64,000 nt of DNA, from assembly GCF_004364125.1 (NCBI RefSeq), contig NZ_SNZV01000004.1, positions 310,001 to 374,000 of the forward strand. The letters are read 5' to 3'. The position numbers and the translations under genes were made by a program. Origin of the DNA: Sphingobacterium paludis (GTDB taxonomy: Bacteria > Bacteroidota > Bacteroidia > Sphingobacteriales > Sphingobacteriaceae). Below are positions 25,992-34,908 of the stretch, in pieces (the first letter of the stretch is position 1; each line of letters opens with the position of its first letter). The notes beneath the pieces were generated by a model that was not told where the DNA came from, did no database searches, and saw only the letters and a list, made by a program, of their open reading frames with translations.

Positions 25992-28900
25992 ATGAAACAA
26001 AAATTACTCAGTATTCTTTTTGTGCTGACCTGCCTAATCGGCGTTTCGTTCGCGCAAAGCCGACAGGTGACTGGACGGGTAACGTCGGCGGTAACGGGTG
26101 AAACGCTAACAGGGGTTACTGTTCGCGAGGGCGGCACCAACCGCGCTACGCAGACAGACGGTGATGGCCGGTACAGCCTGTCTGTGAACGCCTCTACGTC
26201 CAAGCTTGTCTTTACCTTGATCGGTTATGCAGAAAACACACAAGCTATCGGCGGACGCACATCTATTGATGTCGCGTTGGGCGAAGCCTCTAGCGATTTG
26301 GATGAGGTCATTGTCGTAGCCTACGGAACGGTAAAGAAATCTGACTTCACGGGTTCAGCAACGCAGATCGGTGCCAAAGAGCTCGACAAACGTCCGTTGT
26401 CCAACCCATTGGGGGCGCTTCAAGGTGCTGGTCCAGGTGTTCAGACAGCTGCTCCAGGAGGAGCGCCAGGCTCTTCACCGACAATCCGTATCCGCGGAGT
26501 AGGATCCTTTTCTGCGGGCAACAATCCACTAATCGTCGTGGACGGTGTTCCGTTTGATGGTGGGATGTCAAATATTAACCCGGATGACGTAGAGACGATT
26601 ACGGTGCTTAAAGATGCGGCCACAATTGCTATGTATGGTTCTCGTGGTGCCAATGGTGTAGTGACGGTGACCACAAAGCGCGGTAAAGAAGGAAAAAGCA
26701 CATTCGATGCAAAGGTTCAAAAAGGTATCAACCAAAATGCGGTACCTAACTATAATACCGTATCGGCTGGTGAGTACTACGAGTTGATGTGGCAAGCCTA
26801 TACCAATAGTTTAGCTTATCGTACAACAAATCGTGTTCCATTGGATATCGCGCGTCAGATTGGTTCAGGTCTGCTTACAAGAAATGCAGCAGGGCAACAG
26901 ATATATAACGGTCAAACATTTCAGGACATCGTTCAATACCTGGGTGGATACAACTCCTATAATGTCGCTAACAACGAGCTTATTGATGCAACAGGGAAGC
27001 TAAACCCGAATGCACAGATTAAGTACAAGGGTTTTCGGTCATGGGAAGATGAAGCAACGCGTAACGGTAAGCGTGATGAGTACAGCGTCAACTATTCAAC
27101 TGGGATTAAAAATACAGATGTGTATGCCTCAATGAACTACCTAAGCGAAGATGGGTGGGGATTGCGTTCCTCCATGGATCGTTTTCAGGGCCGTTTAAAT
27201 GTAAATAGCAAAATTACGGACTGGTTGAAAGCAGGTCTAAATATTAGCGGTACAAGCAATAAATATGACTACGCTTATACCGGAGCAAGTGCGATCAATA
27301 ATCCTTTCGGGTTTTCCAGAGGTATTGCGCCAATCTACCCGGTTTATGTACATGATCCAGCAACAGGCGAAATTCTAAGGGATTTGCAAGGAAACAAGCG
27401 TTATGACTATGGTAACCTAGTTTCGGAGTTCGGCCTGTCGCGTCCGTACAATGGCGGGCGCCATGCCATAGCGGAAACCCTGATGAATACGAGCAAAGCG
27501 GATCGTGATTTTGTATCGGCACGAGCGTATATTGATGTCAATATCTTGCCTTGGTTGACATTTTCGACTACATTTAATCCTGACATTCAAAGCGCACGAG
27601 AAGAAGGCTATGAAAATACCGAGGTAGGGGATGGTGCTCCGGCCGGTCGTTACAGCCAAAACTGGTACAGACAGGAAAGCTACACGTTTAACCAACTTTT
27701 ACGTGCAAATAATGCTTTTGGTAAGCATAGCTTGGAATCATTGCTCGGACATGAGTACTATAAATTCAAGATCGAAGACATCGATGGTATGCGGACCGGA
27801 CAAGGTTTTGACGGCCTGTATGTGTTTTCCAATTTTACGGACATCAGCTCGCTTACATCCGGCTTGAATGAAGAGGCTATTGAAAGTTATTTCGGGCGTG
27901 TAAACTACAACTACGATAGTCGTTACTACTTGGATGTAATGGTAAGGCGTGATGGTAACTCGAGGTTTCCTGCACATTTGAGATGGGAGAATTTTTGGTC
28001 TGTTGGCGCCGCTTGGCGTTTGGATCAGGAGCCATTCTTTAAGAATGATTTTACCGATTTGTTGAAGTTACGTGCGTCCGTGGGTAGACTGGGTAACTCG
28101 CAGCTATTATTAAGCTCTGGAGCACAAAACTACTATCCATACCAACCGGGCTATAGCGTTGGATTTAATAATGCATCCGCATCGGGTGCGGCATTTACAT
28201 CATTGGGATCAGATCGAATAACATGGGAATCGCAAAGGCCATGGGATGCTGGTGTAGACTTCTCCTTTATGAACGGAAGAATCACAGGTTCATTGGAGTA
28301 TTATATTAGATATTCCGACGGTTTACTATTCGATGTACCGCAACCTTACCACAATGGCGGATCAACGTCGGGTTCTTTTTCTATACCACGCAATGTCGGG
28401 TCGATGACGAATAAAGGTGTCGAACTTTCGTTGACGGGTAATATTATCCGTAAGGAGGATTTCAATTGGAACTTGACATTGAATCTAACGACCATCAAAA
28501 ACAAGATTACCAAAATGCCGTTGGAAACCCCTGAAATTGTGGATGTGCCATTTAAGCAAGTCGAGGGAAGGTCTCGGTATGACTTCTTCACCAGAACCTA
28601 TTATGGTGTAGACCCAGAAACGGGGCGTGCGATGTATTTGGGATTGATGGATGGCGTTGCTTACGATCCAAACAATGCAGATCACAAATTAATCGATAAA
28701 GGTAATGGCGTTGTGGATACGGTGACGTTTAACCATAATTCGGCTAAGCAAGACTGGATCAATAAGTCTGCCTTGCCGCCGGTGTATGGAAGTATCGTAA
28801 ACAGCTTCTCTTATAAAGGATTTGACTTTGGTTTTGTCGTAACGTATAGCTTAGGCGGTTATTTTTACAATGGTCAGTACGCAAGTTTGATGAGCTCTGG

Positions 28901-29264
28901 ACCAGCAAATGGTGCCAACCTGCACCGCGATTTGTTTGGTGCGTGGAAAAACCCAGGAGACCAAACCGATATTCCATTGATGGACTTAAACAGAACAGCG
29001 CAAAATAATGCCACGTCAACACGATTTCTTGAGAAAGCCTCTTATTTGAATCTATCAGCCATCACAACAAGCTACACCTTGCCGAAAAGTCTGACTAGCC
29101 AAATTGGGGTGCAACGTGCTCGCGTATTTGCTAGTGCAGAAAACCTTTATTTCTGGTCCGCACGGAAAGGCTTCAATCCGATTGGCGATATATACAGACC
29201 GTCTGCAGCATCGGGTTACAACCACGCAAGAACAATTAACTTTGGTATTAACGTCGGATTTTAA
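25992..29264 (+). CDS. SusC-family TonB-dependent receptor (susC4)
   Basis: A 1090-residue paralogue of susC3. Signal peptide 1-21 ('...LTCLIGVSFA'), beta-sandwich, TonB box 'DEVIVVAYG', plug with 'GVGSFSAGNNPLIVVDG' and 'MYGSRGANGVVTVTTKRG', and barrel ending 'INFGINVGF'. Differences from susC3 appear to concentrate in barrel segments that would be loops, for example 'RASVGRLGNSQLLLSS' against 'RASYGRLGNSSLLTST', which fits divergence in ligand preference after duplication. The homology begins only about 20 bases before the ATG, so the two copies have different leaders. Confidence 0.94.
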   Translation: MKQKLLSILFVLTCLIGVSFAQSRQVTGRVTSAVTGETLTGVTVREGGTNRATQTDGDGRYSLSVNASTSKLVFTLIGYAENTQAIGGRTSIDVALGEASSDLDEVIVVAYGTVKKSDFTGSATQIGAKELDKRPLSNPLGALQGAGPGVQTAAPGGAPGSSPTIRIRGVGSFSAGNNPLIVVDGVPFDGGMSNINPDDVETITVLKDAATIAMYGSRGANGVVTVTTKRGKEGKSTFDAKVQKGINQNAVPNYNTVSAGEYYELMWQAYTNSLAYRTTNRVPLDIARQIGSGLLTRNAAGQQIYNGQTFQDIVQYLGGYNSYNVANNELIDATGKLNPNAQIKYKGFRSWEDEATRNGKRDEYSVNYSTGIKNTDVYASMNYLSEDGWGLRSSMDRFQGRLNVNSKITDWLKAGLNISGTSNKYDYAYTGASAINNPFGFSRGIAPIYPVYVHDPATGEILRDLQGNKRYDYGNLVSEFGLSRPYNGGRHAIAETLMNTSKADRDFVSARAYIDVNILPWLTFSTTFNPDIQSAREEGYENTEVGDGAPAGRYSQNWYRQESYTFNQLLRANNAFGKHSLESLLGHEYYKFKIEDIDGMRTGQGFDGLYVFSNFTDISSLTSGLNEEAIESYFGRVNYNYDSRYYLDVMVRRDGNSRFPAHLRWENFWSVGAAWRLDQEPFFKNDFTDLLKLRASVGRLGNSQLLLSSGAQNYYPYQPGYSVGFNNASASGAAFTSLGSDRITWESQRPWDAGVDFSFMNGRITGSLEYYIRYSDGLLFDVPQPYHNGGSTSGSFSIPRNVGSMTNKGVELSLTGNIIRKEDFNWNLTLNLTTIKNKITKMPLETPEIVDVPFKQVEGRSRYDFFTRTYYGVDPETGRAMYLGLMDGVAYDPNNADHKLIDKGNGVVDTVTFNHNSAKQDWINKSALPPVYGSIVNSFSYKGFDFGFVVTYSLGGYFYNGQYASLMSSGPANGANLHRDLFGAWKNPGDQTDIPLMDLNRTAQNNATSTRFLEKASYLNLSAITTSYTLPKSLTSQIGVQRARVFASAENLYFWSARKGFNPIGDIYRPSAASGYNHARTINFGINVGF

Positions 29265-29267
29265 AAC

Positions 29268-30764
29268 ATGAGAATTTTCAATAAACTATCAATAAAATTT
29301 ACCCTCGCTACAGTAGCGCTGTGGGTACTACTTTTATCAGGATGTAACAAAAAATTGCAATTGGAGCCTACTAATCGAATCGCTCCTTCAATTGTCTTCG
29401 CGACAACGCAGAATGCGTATGCGGCGATCAATGGTATGCACCGCTATATGTACTCGGCTTGGTACAGCAACCAGGCTGCCGGCGGGCAGAGTGGAAATAT
29501 GCTCTACATGGAGGTGCTGGGTGAAGACTTCGTGATGACCGGGGCCGCCAACGGCTGGTTCAATAGCGAGTACCGCTGGCTTTCGCATCGTAACGAGGCG
29601 GCAAGCATCCTTACGTTCAATTATGGATTTTACTATGCGCTGATCGCGAATGCGAATGAAATTATAGGCAACATTGATGGTGCTGAAGGCCCGCAGGCAG
29701 ATAAGGACTTCTTAAAAGCACAGGCCCTGACCTATCGTGCCTGGTCGTATTACCAAATGGTGCAGCTGTATGGTAAGCGCTACGTAAAGGGTGGCGACAA
29801 CTCGTCGATGGGGATGTCGCTAATTTTGGAAAGGACAGTGGGCGCCGTGCCTCGAAATACGGTAGAAGAAGTGTATACACAGATCAATACGGATTTGGAT
29901 GCGGCAATAGGCTTGTTTGCTACTGCTGTGGCTCGGCCAAATATTTCTCACTTAAATGTGAATGTAGCACATGGCGTAAAAGCGCGCGTTGCATTAACGC
30001 AGCAAAACTACGATATCGCTATTACCGAAGCAAGAGCGGCTAGAGCCGGTTTTACGCTGATGACATCCGATCAGTATTTCAATTCCTTTGTCAGTTTTGC
30101 CAATCCGGAATGGATATGGGGGATCGAACACCGGGAAGATCAACCCAATTATTTCTCTTCCTTCTACGCATACGTCGGTAACTTTAGTTCAACCAATACC
30201 CGTGGAAATCCGAAAGCGATCAACTCGGCCTTATACGCGAAGATCCCAACGACGGATGTGCGCAAGCGATTGTGGGATCCGTCAGGAGCCACAGCAGGAT
30301 TTCCTGTGGCTGCAAGTGGTGTGAGACGCCCGTATATGACACGGAAGTTTACTTTACCGAACCCGGCAAATAGTAACGGCGACTTGATGTTTATGCGTGC
30401 AGCAGAGATGTATTTGATTGAAGCAGAATCATTAGCTAAATTAGGTGGAAGAGAAGCGGAAGCAAGACAAGTACTATTTGAATTAGTGCGGACTAGAGAT
30501 GCCAGTTATGCGGTTTCTACAAATTCGGGCACCACATTAGTTGATGAAATCTTAACACAGCGACGTATTGAACTTTGGGGAGAAGGATTTCGTTTTTACG
30601 ATCTAAAACGATTGAACCTTCCGTTGGATAGAAATGGTGCGAATCATAATACATCGCTCGCGGTGACCATGAGCGTACCAGCAGGAGGGACAGATTGGGA
30701 ATTCTTAATTCCTCGTGGCGAGATCGATAGAACACTCGGTGTCGTAAAACAAAATCCATTATAG
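29268..30764 (+). CDS. SusD/RagB-family lipoprotein (susD4)
   Basis: Partner of SusC4: 498 residues, lipobox 'LLSGC' (Cys26), then 'NKKLQLEPTNRIAPS'. It is separated from susC4 by 3 bases, exactly as susD3 is from susC3. The helical blocks and the C-terminal 'WGEGFRFYDLKRLNLPLDR' match susD3 closely. The two lids therefore diverged together with their channels. Confidence 0.94.
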   Translation: MRIFNKLSIKFTLATVALWVLLLSGCNKKLQLEPTNRIAPSIVFATTQNAYAAINGMHRYMYSAWYSNQAAGGQSGNMLYMEVLGEDFVMTGAANGWFNSEYRWLSHRNEAASILTFNYGFYYALIANANEIIGNIDGAEGPQADKDFLKAQALTYRAWSYYQMVQLYGKRYVKGGDNSSMGMSLILERTVGAVPRNTVEEVYTQINTDLDAAIGLFATAVARPNISHLNVNVAHGVKARVALTQQNYDIAITEARAARAGFTLMTSDQYFNSFVSFANPEWIWGIEHREDQPNYFSSFYAYVGNFSSTNTRGNPKAINSALYAKIPTTDVRKRLWDPSGATAGFPVAASGVRRPYMTRKFTLPNPANSNGDLMFMRAAEMYLIEAESLAKLGGREAEARQVLFELVRTRDASYAVSTNSGTTLVDEILTQRRIELWGEGFRFYDLKRLNLPLDRNGANHNTSLAVTMSVPAGGTDWEFLIPRGEIDRTLGVVKQNPL

Positions 30765-30789
30765 CAAAGTGTCTATCTTTGAAAGTAAG

Positions 30790-30824
30790 AAAGGGGTTGT
30801 CTATACGTAGGCAGCCCCTTTTTT
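30790..30824 (+). terminator. Terminator after susCD4
   Basis: A 13-bp stem AAGGGGTTGTCTA/TAGGCAGCCCCTT closes a TACG tetraloop and is followed by T-rich sequence. It is an elongated version of the susCD3 terminator. Confidence 0.88.
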
Positions 30825-31448
30825 GTTCATACCACTATCGCTTGTGTCCCATGTTGTTACGATGGATTCCTATTTTTACGGTTATCGAGTTTTGTAGTAT
30901 GATATCTTATCTTCTTAAAAGATGTTTAGTGACATTAAATTATAAAGATGAATCAGGTTTTGCGTATCCTGACCTCTTGATACGGTAAAGGGGAGCGTAA
31001 GGAGGATTGTGAGCATTAGCGTTCTCATTTGTTTTACTTGCTTTTACGAATGTTTATTTCACTTGCACGTTTTGCTAAGAGAATTTTTAGCTTATTAATA
31101 GTGCGCTGTGTTTTTCTTATTGCCGAGGTGGATGCATTATTGCCCTGCTAAATCTCAAGTTTCTCTCGGGTATAGCTTTTTCACTTTTAAGGCTCGCAAT
31201 TTTATGACTTAGCTTCTCGCTCTTTGTGACATATAACCTCTATTCCATAAAAAAAAGAGTGATTTAGCACTTTATGTAATTAAAATATATAGTACTTATA
31301 TAGAAGGTTGTGACACAATGTTGTAATTAATGTTAACGCGTGTTTTAAAAGTTTATATAAATTAATAAAAATTGAAATAATATTTATTTTTATCTGTTCT
31401 TGTGTTTTATTGTGTCTTTTTTGTTTTTAATATTAATTTTTTTACAAG
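30825..31448. other. Long non-coding region upstream of susC5
   Basis: The first 45 bases or so match the sequence after susD3 (end of the duplication). The remainder is A/T-rich, with no supported ORF, no RNA gene that I recognise and no repeat shared with other regions. A 69-codon plus-strand frame at 30779-30988 overlaps the terminator and is not called. Confidence 0.4.
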
Positions 31449-31456
31449 TATATTGG
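31449..31456 (+). promoter_or_regulatory. Possible -7 box of susC5
   Basis: TATATTGG differs in one base from TAnnTTTG. The nearest upstream TTG (31421-31423) is 25 bases away, longer than usual, so this promoter is weak or wrong. Its distance to the leader ORF (94 bases between) is similar to those at susC3 and susC4. Confidence 0.35.
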
Positions 31457-31550
31457 CTCTTGTAGATATGTAATTGAGCTGGTGCTTATTTCAATTAAAT
31501 TACGTAGCTCCCTATTGCGAAAAACAACAATAAACTAAACAAACATAATT

Positions 31551-31595
31551 ATGCAACAACAGAACCACATACACGATGCAGTTATTCATTTTTAG
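31551..31595 (+). CDS. Leader short ORF upstream of susC5
   Basis: Encodes MQQQNHIHDAVIHF and a TAG. The start region (AAACTAAACAAACATAATT, then ATGCAACAA) is closely similar to the susC4 leader ORF, although the sequence that follows differs. It is 277 bases before susC5, start to start. Expression is inferred. Confidence 0.4.
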   Translation: MQQQNHIHDAVIHF

Positions 31596-31827
31596 CCCAG
31601 CCCCGTATTTTATAATCAGCTGCTAGATTTTGAGTGTCGCTAGCCTTTGGGATTTGTGCATATTCCCGCTATTAGTCTATGTGAAACCTACTGAGGGTTT
31701 ACTTAACTTGGGCAGTGTAACCTTGCTTCTTTAAGCTTTAGGGAATGAAATAAACCCATATTCATTTTATAGGGTACTGATCGCTGTGACCCTTCGTGCG
31801 ATAACTAACTAAACAACGATAAACAAA

Positions 31828-34800
31828 ATGAAACAAAAATTATTTAGTATTCTTTTCGTGCTGACTAGCCTGCTCGGGGTGTCGTTCGCGCAGAATCGCG
31901 AGGTGACCGGAAAGGTGACTTCCGCGAAAGACGGGACGCCAATAAGTGGTGTTTCGATCACCGTAGCTGGTACCAGTTCTGCAACGCAGACTGGACCGGA
32001 TGGGCAGTATTCTATTTCAGCTCCACCTCGGGGAACCCTGTCGTTCTCCTACATCGGCTATATTGCGCAACGGATTGCCATTGCAGAGCAGACGGTTGTG
32101 AATGTTGAATTGGTTGATGATCAGGCTTCGTTGGAAGAGGTGCTAGTGACGGGATATGGAACAACCACGCGGCTCCGCTCAACGGGTTCAGCAAGCGTTG
32201 TTGAGGCGAAAGATGTTGAGCAAACGCCATTTCCTTCTGTCGACCGTGCTTTGCAAGGCAAAGTACCAGGGTTGCAATCCACAGGAAGTTCAGGCCAACC
32301 CGGTTCCATGCAGCAAGTGCGAATTCGTGGTGTTGGATCAATTTCCGGCTCCTCGTCGCCATTGTATGTAATTGACGGAATACCTATAAATGCTGGCGAT
32401 CTATCTCGAGCAACACCTACAGCAAACGTATTAGCATCCTTAAATCCAAACGACATTGAAAACATGACTGTCCTGAAAGATGCGGCTTCTACAGCTATCT
32501 ACGGTTCTCGCGGTGCTAATGGCGTAATCCTGATAACGACGAAATCAGGTAAAGCAGGAAAGACAAAAATTCGTCTAGATGCTGATTTTGGATCGGTTCG
32601 TCCGGGCGTTTACAATGATAGGACACGGCCACTAACAACGGAGGAGAACATTTTATTGTTAGGGGAAGCATTGTTAAATAATCCAACCGTGGTTATGAAT
32701 AATAGTTTATCTCCCGAAAATATTCGGGAGTACGCTATTAATAACTTTGGCATTGATCCCAATATTAACACCAATTGGTATGATGAAGTTACCCGAACGG
32801 GGAATCAGCAGCAATATAATCTATCTGTCGATGGGGGGAATGAAAAAACGATATTTAACATAGGAGGAGGCTACTTTAAACAGCAAGGGACAATACCCAA
32901 CTCTGATTTTACACGATATAGTGGTAAAGTCAGTTTAAAGCATGATGTGAATGATAGGTTGACTGTTGGGACAAGTGCAATTCTCTCAACAGCAAACCTT
33001 AGAGGGCTTCTCAATGGCGGAGCTTTCGGCAACCCCGTACTATCCAGTTTTTTCTTGATGCCAAATTTACCTGCTCGGAATCCAGACGGGAGCAACTATA
33101 TCGAGGGTGCGTTAAGTCCAGGATCCGGATTATACAATCCGTTGGAGATTTTGGAAAGGGATCGAAGGAGTAATAATACACAAAAGGCACTGACGACAGT
33201 GTATGCAGAATACAAAATACTTCCCAATCTAAAGTTGTCATCAAAGTATGGAATAGACTACACTAACATCGAGGAAGATTATTATAATAGTCCAACTTAT
33301 GGTGATGGACGTAATGTTGGTGGCCGAAGTTACAGGGATTATACGCGGTACTTCAATTGGGTGTGGACAAATTTGATAGAATACAAATGGGATATTGATT
33401 CAAATAAGGATTGGATTGCAAATATCAAAGCTGGTTACGAGGCTCAGAAATCGCAGTCCTATACCTCTTCCGTCGCCGTGCAAAATGTTCCCTTAAATAC
33501 TTTCTATACTGTTCCATCTGTGGGTGCTACTCCTGTCACAGCGGAGGGGACACAAGATGATTACGCGTTTGCATCATTTTTAGCATTGGGAGATATTTCC
33601 TATAGAAATAAATACGTCGTGTCAGGAAGTTACAGGAACGACGGATCATCTCGATTTGGCGTTGACAATCGGTTTGGGAATTTTTGGTCTGTTGCAGGAA
33701 GTTGGAACATGGAGCAGGAAGATTTCATCAAGGATATATCCTCAATCAGCAGTTTAAAGTTGCGTGCTTCTTACGGCGTGACTGGTAATGCCGGGATTGG
33801 TAATAATGCTTGGCGCACACTTTATGGTTACACACGAACTGAATACAACTTTGTTTACGATGGAGCGATAGGTAGTGGTCCAACGCAATATGGTCTTCGC
33901 AATTTAACATGGGAAAGAACAAATGCTTTTGATCTCGGTTTGGACGTTTCACTTTTTGATAACCGTCTGAATGCCACGGTAGATTACTATAACAGACAAT
34001 CGGAAGGCCTACTATATGAGGTGCCCGTTCCATACTCTACAGGCTTTGATGACTACACGGCTAACTTTGCCGGTCTCAGAAATCGCGGGGTAGAATTCTC
34101 CTTAAGCGGAACACCGCTGCGAACAGATAACTTCCAGTGGAATCTAAATTTCAATATTGCTTTGAATAGGAATACAACGACAAGATTGTTAGCCGATGAA
34201 CAAGTTGAAAACCCATATATTAGAAAAGTTGGAGAAGATTATTTTTCGTATTATTTGCCTCAGTGGGCGGGTGCTGATCCAGAAAATGGCGATCCATTGT
34301 GGTATGTTGATGAAACAAGGACCGAAACAACAAACGTATATGGAAATGCGCAACGTGTTCTATTGGGTAAATCTGCATTGCCAAAAGCATTTGGAAGTTT
34401 TGGAACAACATTAACCTACAAGGGGATCGGTTTAGATGCCATGTTCTATTATAACTTCGGCAATCATATTTATCAAAATTTTTATCAATACCAAAATAGC
34501 GGAGGGGCTTACTATGGTAGCTTCAATCAAAATGCTTTGGAGCTGGATCGCTGGCAAAATCCAGGTGATATCACAGATGTTCCTCGGCCTGTCTTCGGGG
34601 GGAATAGAAATTCATTTGGCGCTTCCGATAGACTTTTGCGTGAAGGAGATTTCATTCGACTTCGTGACCTAACGCTTAGCTATACCTTATCTCCACAATG
34701 GATAGAATATACCAAGCTTTCAAGCGTAAGGCTATATTTCCGAGGTTCAAACCTTTGGACATGGGTAAAAGATGATAAATTGCCCTTCGACCCTGAGGCT

Positions 34801-34896
34801 GGTAGTTCGGATGTCGCCGGGGGGACGCAAGGCGTGACTAACTTCGATGTATTCATTCCGAAAACCTTTACTTTCGGTATTAACGTAGGCTTTTAA
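31828..34896 (+). CDS. SusC-family TonB-dependent receptor (susC5)
   Basis: A 1022-residue outer-membrane importer. Signal peptide 1-21 ('MKQKLFSILFVLTS...VSFA'), beta-sandwich at about 25-100, TonB box 'EEVLVTGYG' at 103-111, plug with 'GVGSISGSSSPLYVIDG' and 'IYGSRGANGVILITTKSG', and barrel ending 'FGINVGF'. It is more distant from pairs 1, 3 and 4 in the barrel, although its start region is the same. The gene is followed 12 bases later by its susD. The plug is of the conventional SusC type and the ligand is unknown. Confidence 0.93.
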   Translation: MKQKLFSILFVLTSLLGVSFAQNREVTGKVTSAKDGTPISGVSITVAGTSSATQTGPDGQYSISAPPRGTLSFSYIGYIAQRIAIAEQTVVNVELVDDQASLEEVLVTGYGTTTRLRSTGSASVVEAKDVEQTPFPSVDRALQGKVPGLQSTGSSGQPGSMQQVRIRGVGSISGSSSPLYVIDGIPINAGDLSRATPTANVLASLNPNDIENMTVLKDAASTAIYGSRGANGVILITTKSGKAGKTKIRLDADFGSVRPGVYNDRTRPLTTEENILLLGEALLNNPTVVMNNSLSPENIREYAINNFGIDPNINTNWYDEVTRTGNQQQYNLSVDGGNEKTIFNIGGGYFKQQGTIPNSDFTRYSGKVSLKHDVNDRLTVGTSAILSTANLRGLLNGGAFGNPVLSSFFLMPNLPARNPDGSNYIEGALSPGSGLYNPLEILERDRRSNNTQKALTTVYAEYKILPNLKLSSKYGIDYTNIEEDYYNSPTYGDGRNVGGRSYRDYTRYFNWVWTNLIEYKWDIDSNKDWIANIKAGYEAQKSQSYTSSVAVQNVPLNTFYTVPSVGATPVTAEGTQDDYAFASFLALGDISYRNKYVVSGSYRNDGSSRFGVDNRFGNFWSVAGSWNMEQEDFIKDISSISSLKLRASYGVTGNAGIGNNAWRTLYGYTRTEYNFVYDGAIGSGPTQYGLRNLTWERTNAFDLGLDVSLFDNRLNATVDYYNRQSEGLLYEVPVPYSTGFDDYTANFAGLRNRGVEFSLSGTPLRTDNFQWNLNFNIALNRNTTTRLLADEQVENPYIRKVGEDYFSYYLPQWAGADPENGDPLWYVDETRTETTNVYGNAQRVLLGKSALPKAFGSFGTTLTYKGIGLDAMFYYNFGNHIYQNFYQYQNSGGAYYGSFNQNALELDRWQNPGDITDVPRPVFGGNRNSFGASDRLLREGDFIRLRDLTLSYTLSPQWIEYTKLSSVRLYFRGSNLWTWVKDDKLPFDPEAGSSDVAGGTQGVTNFDVFIPKTFTFGINVGF

Positions 34897-34908
34897 ATAA
34901 CGAACATT

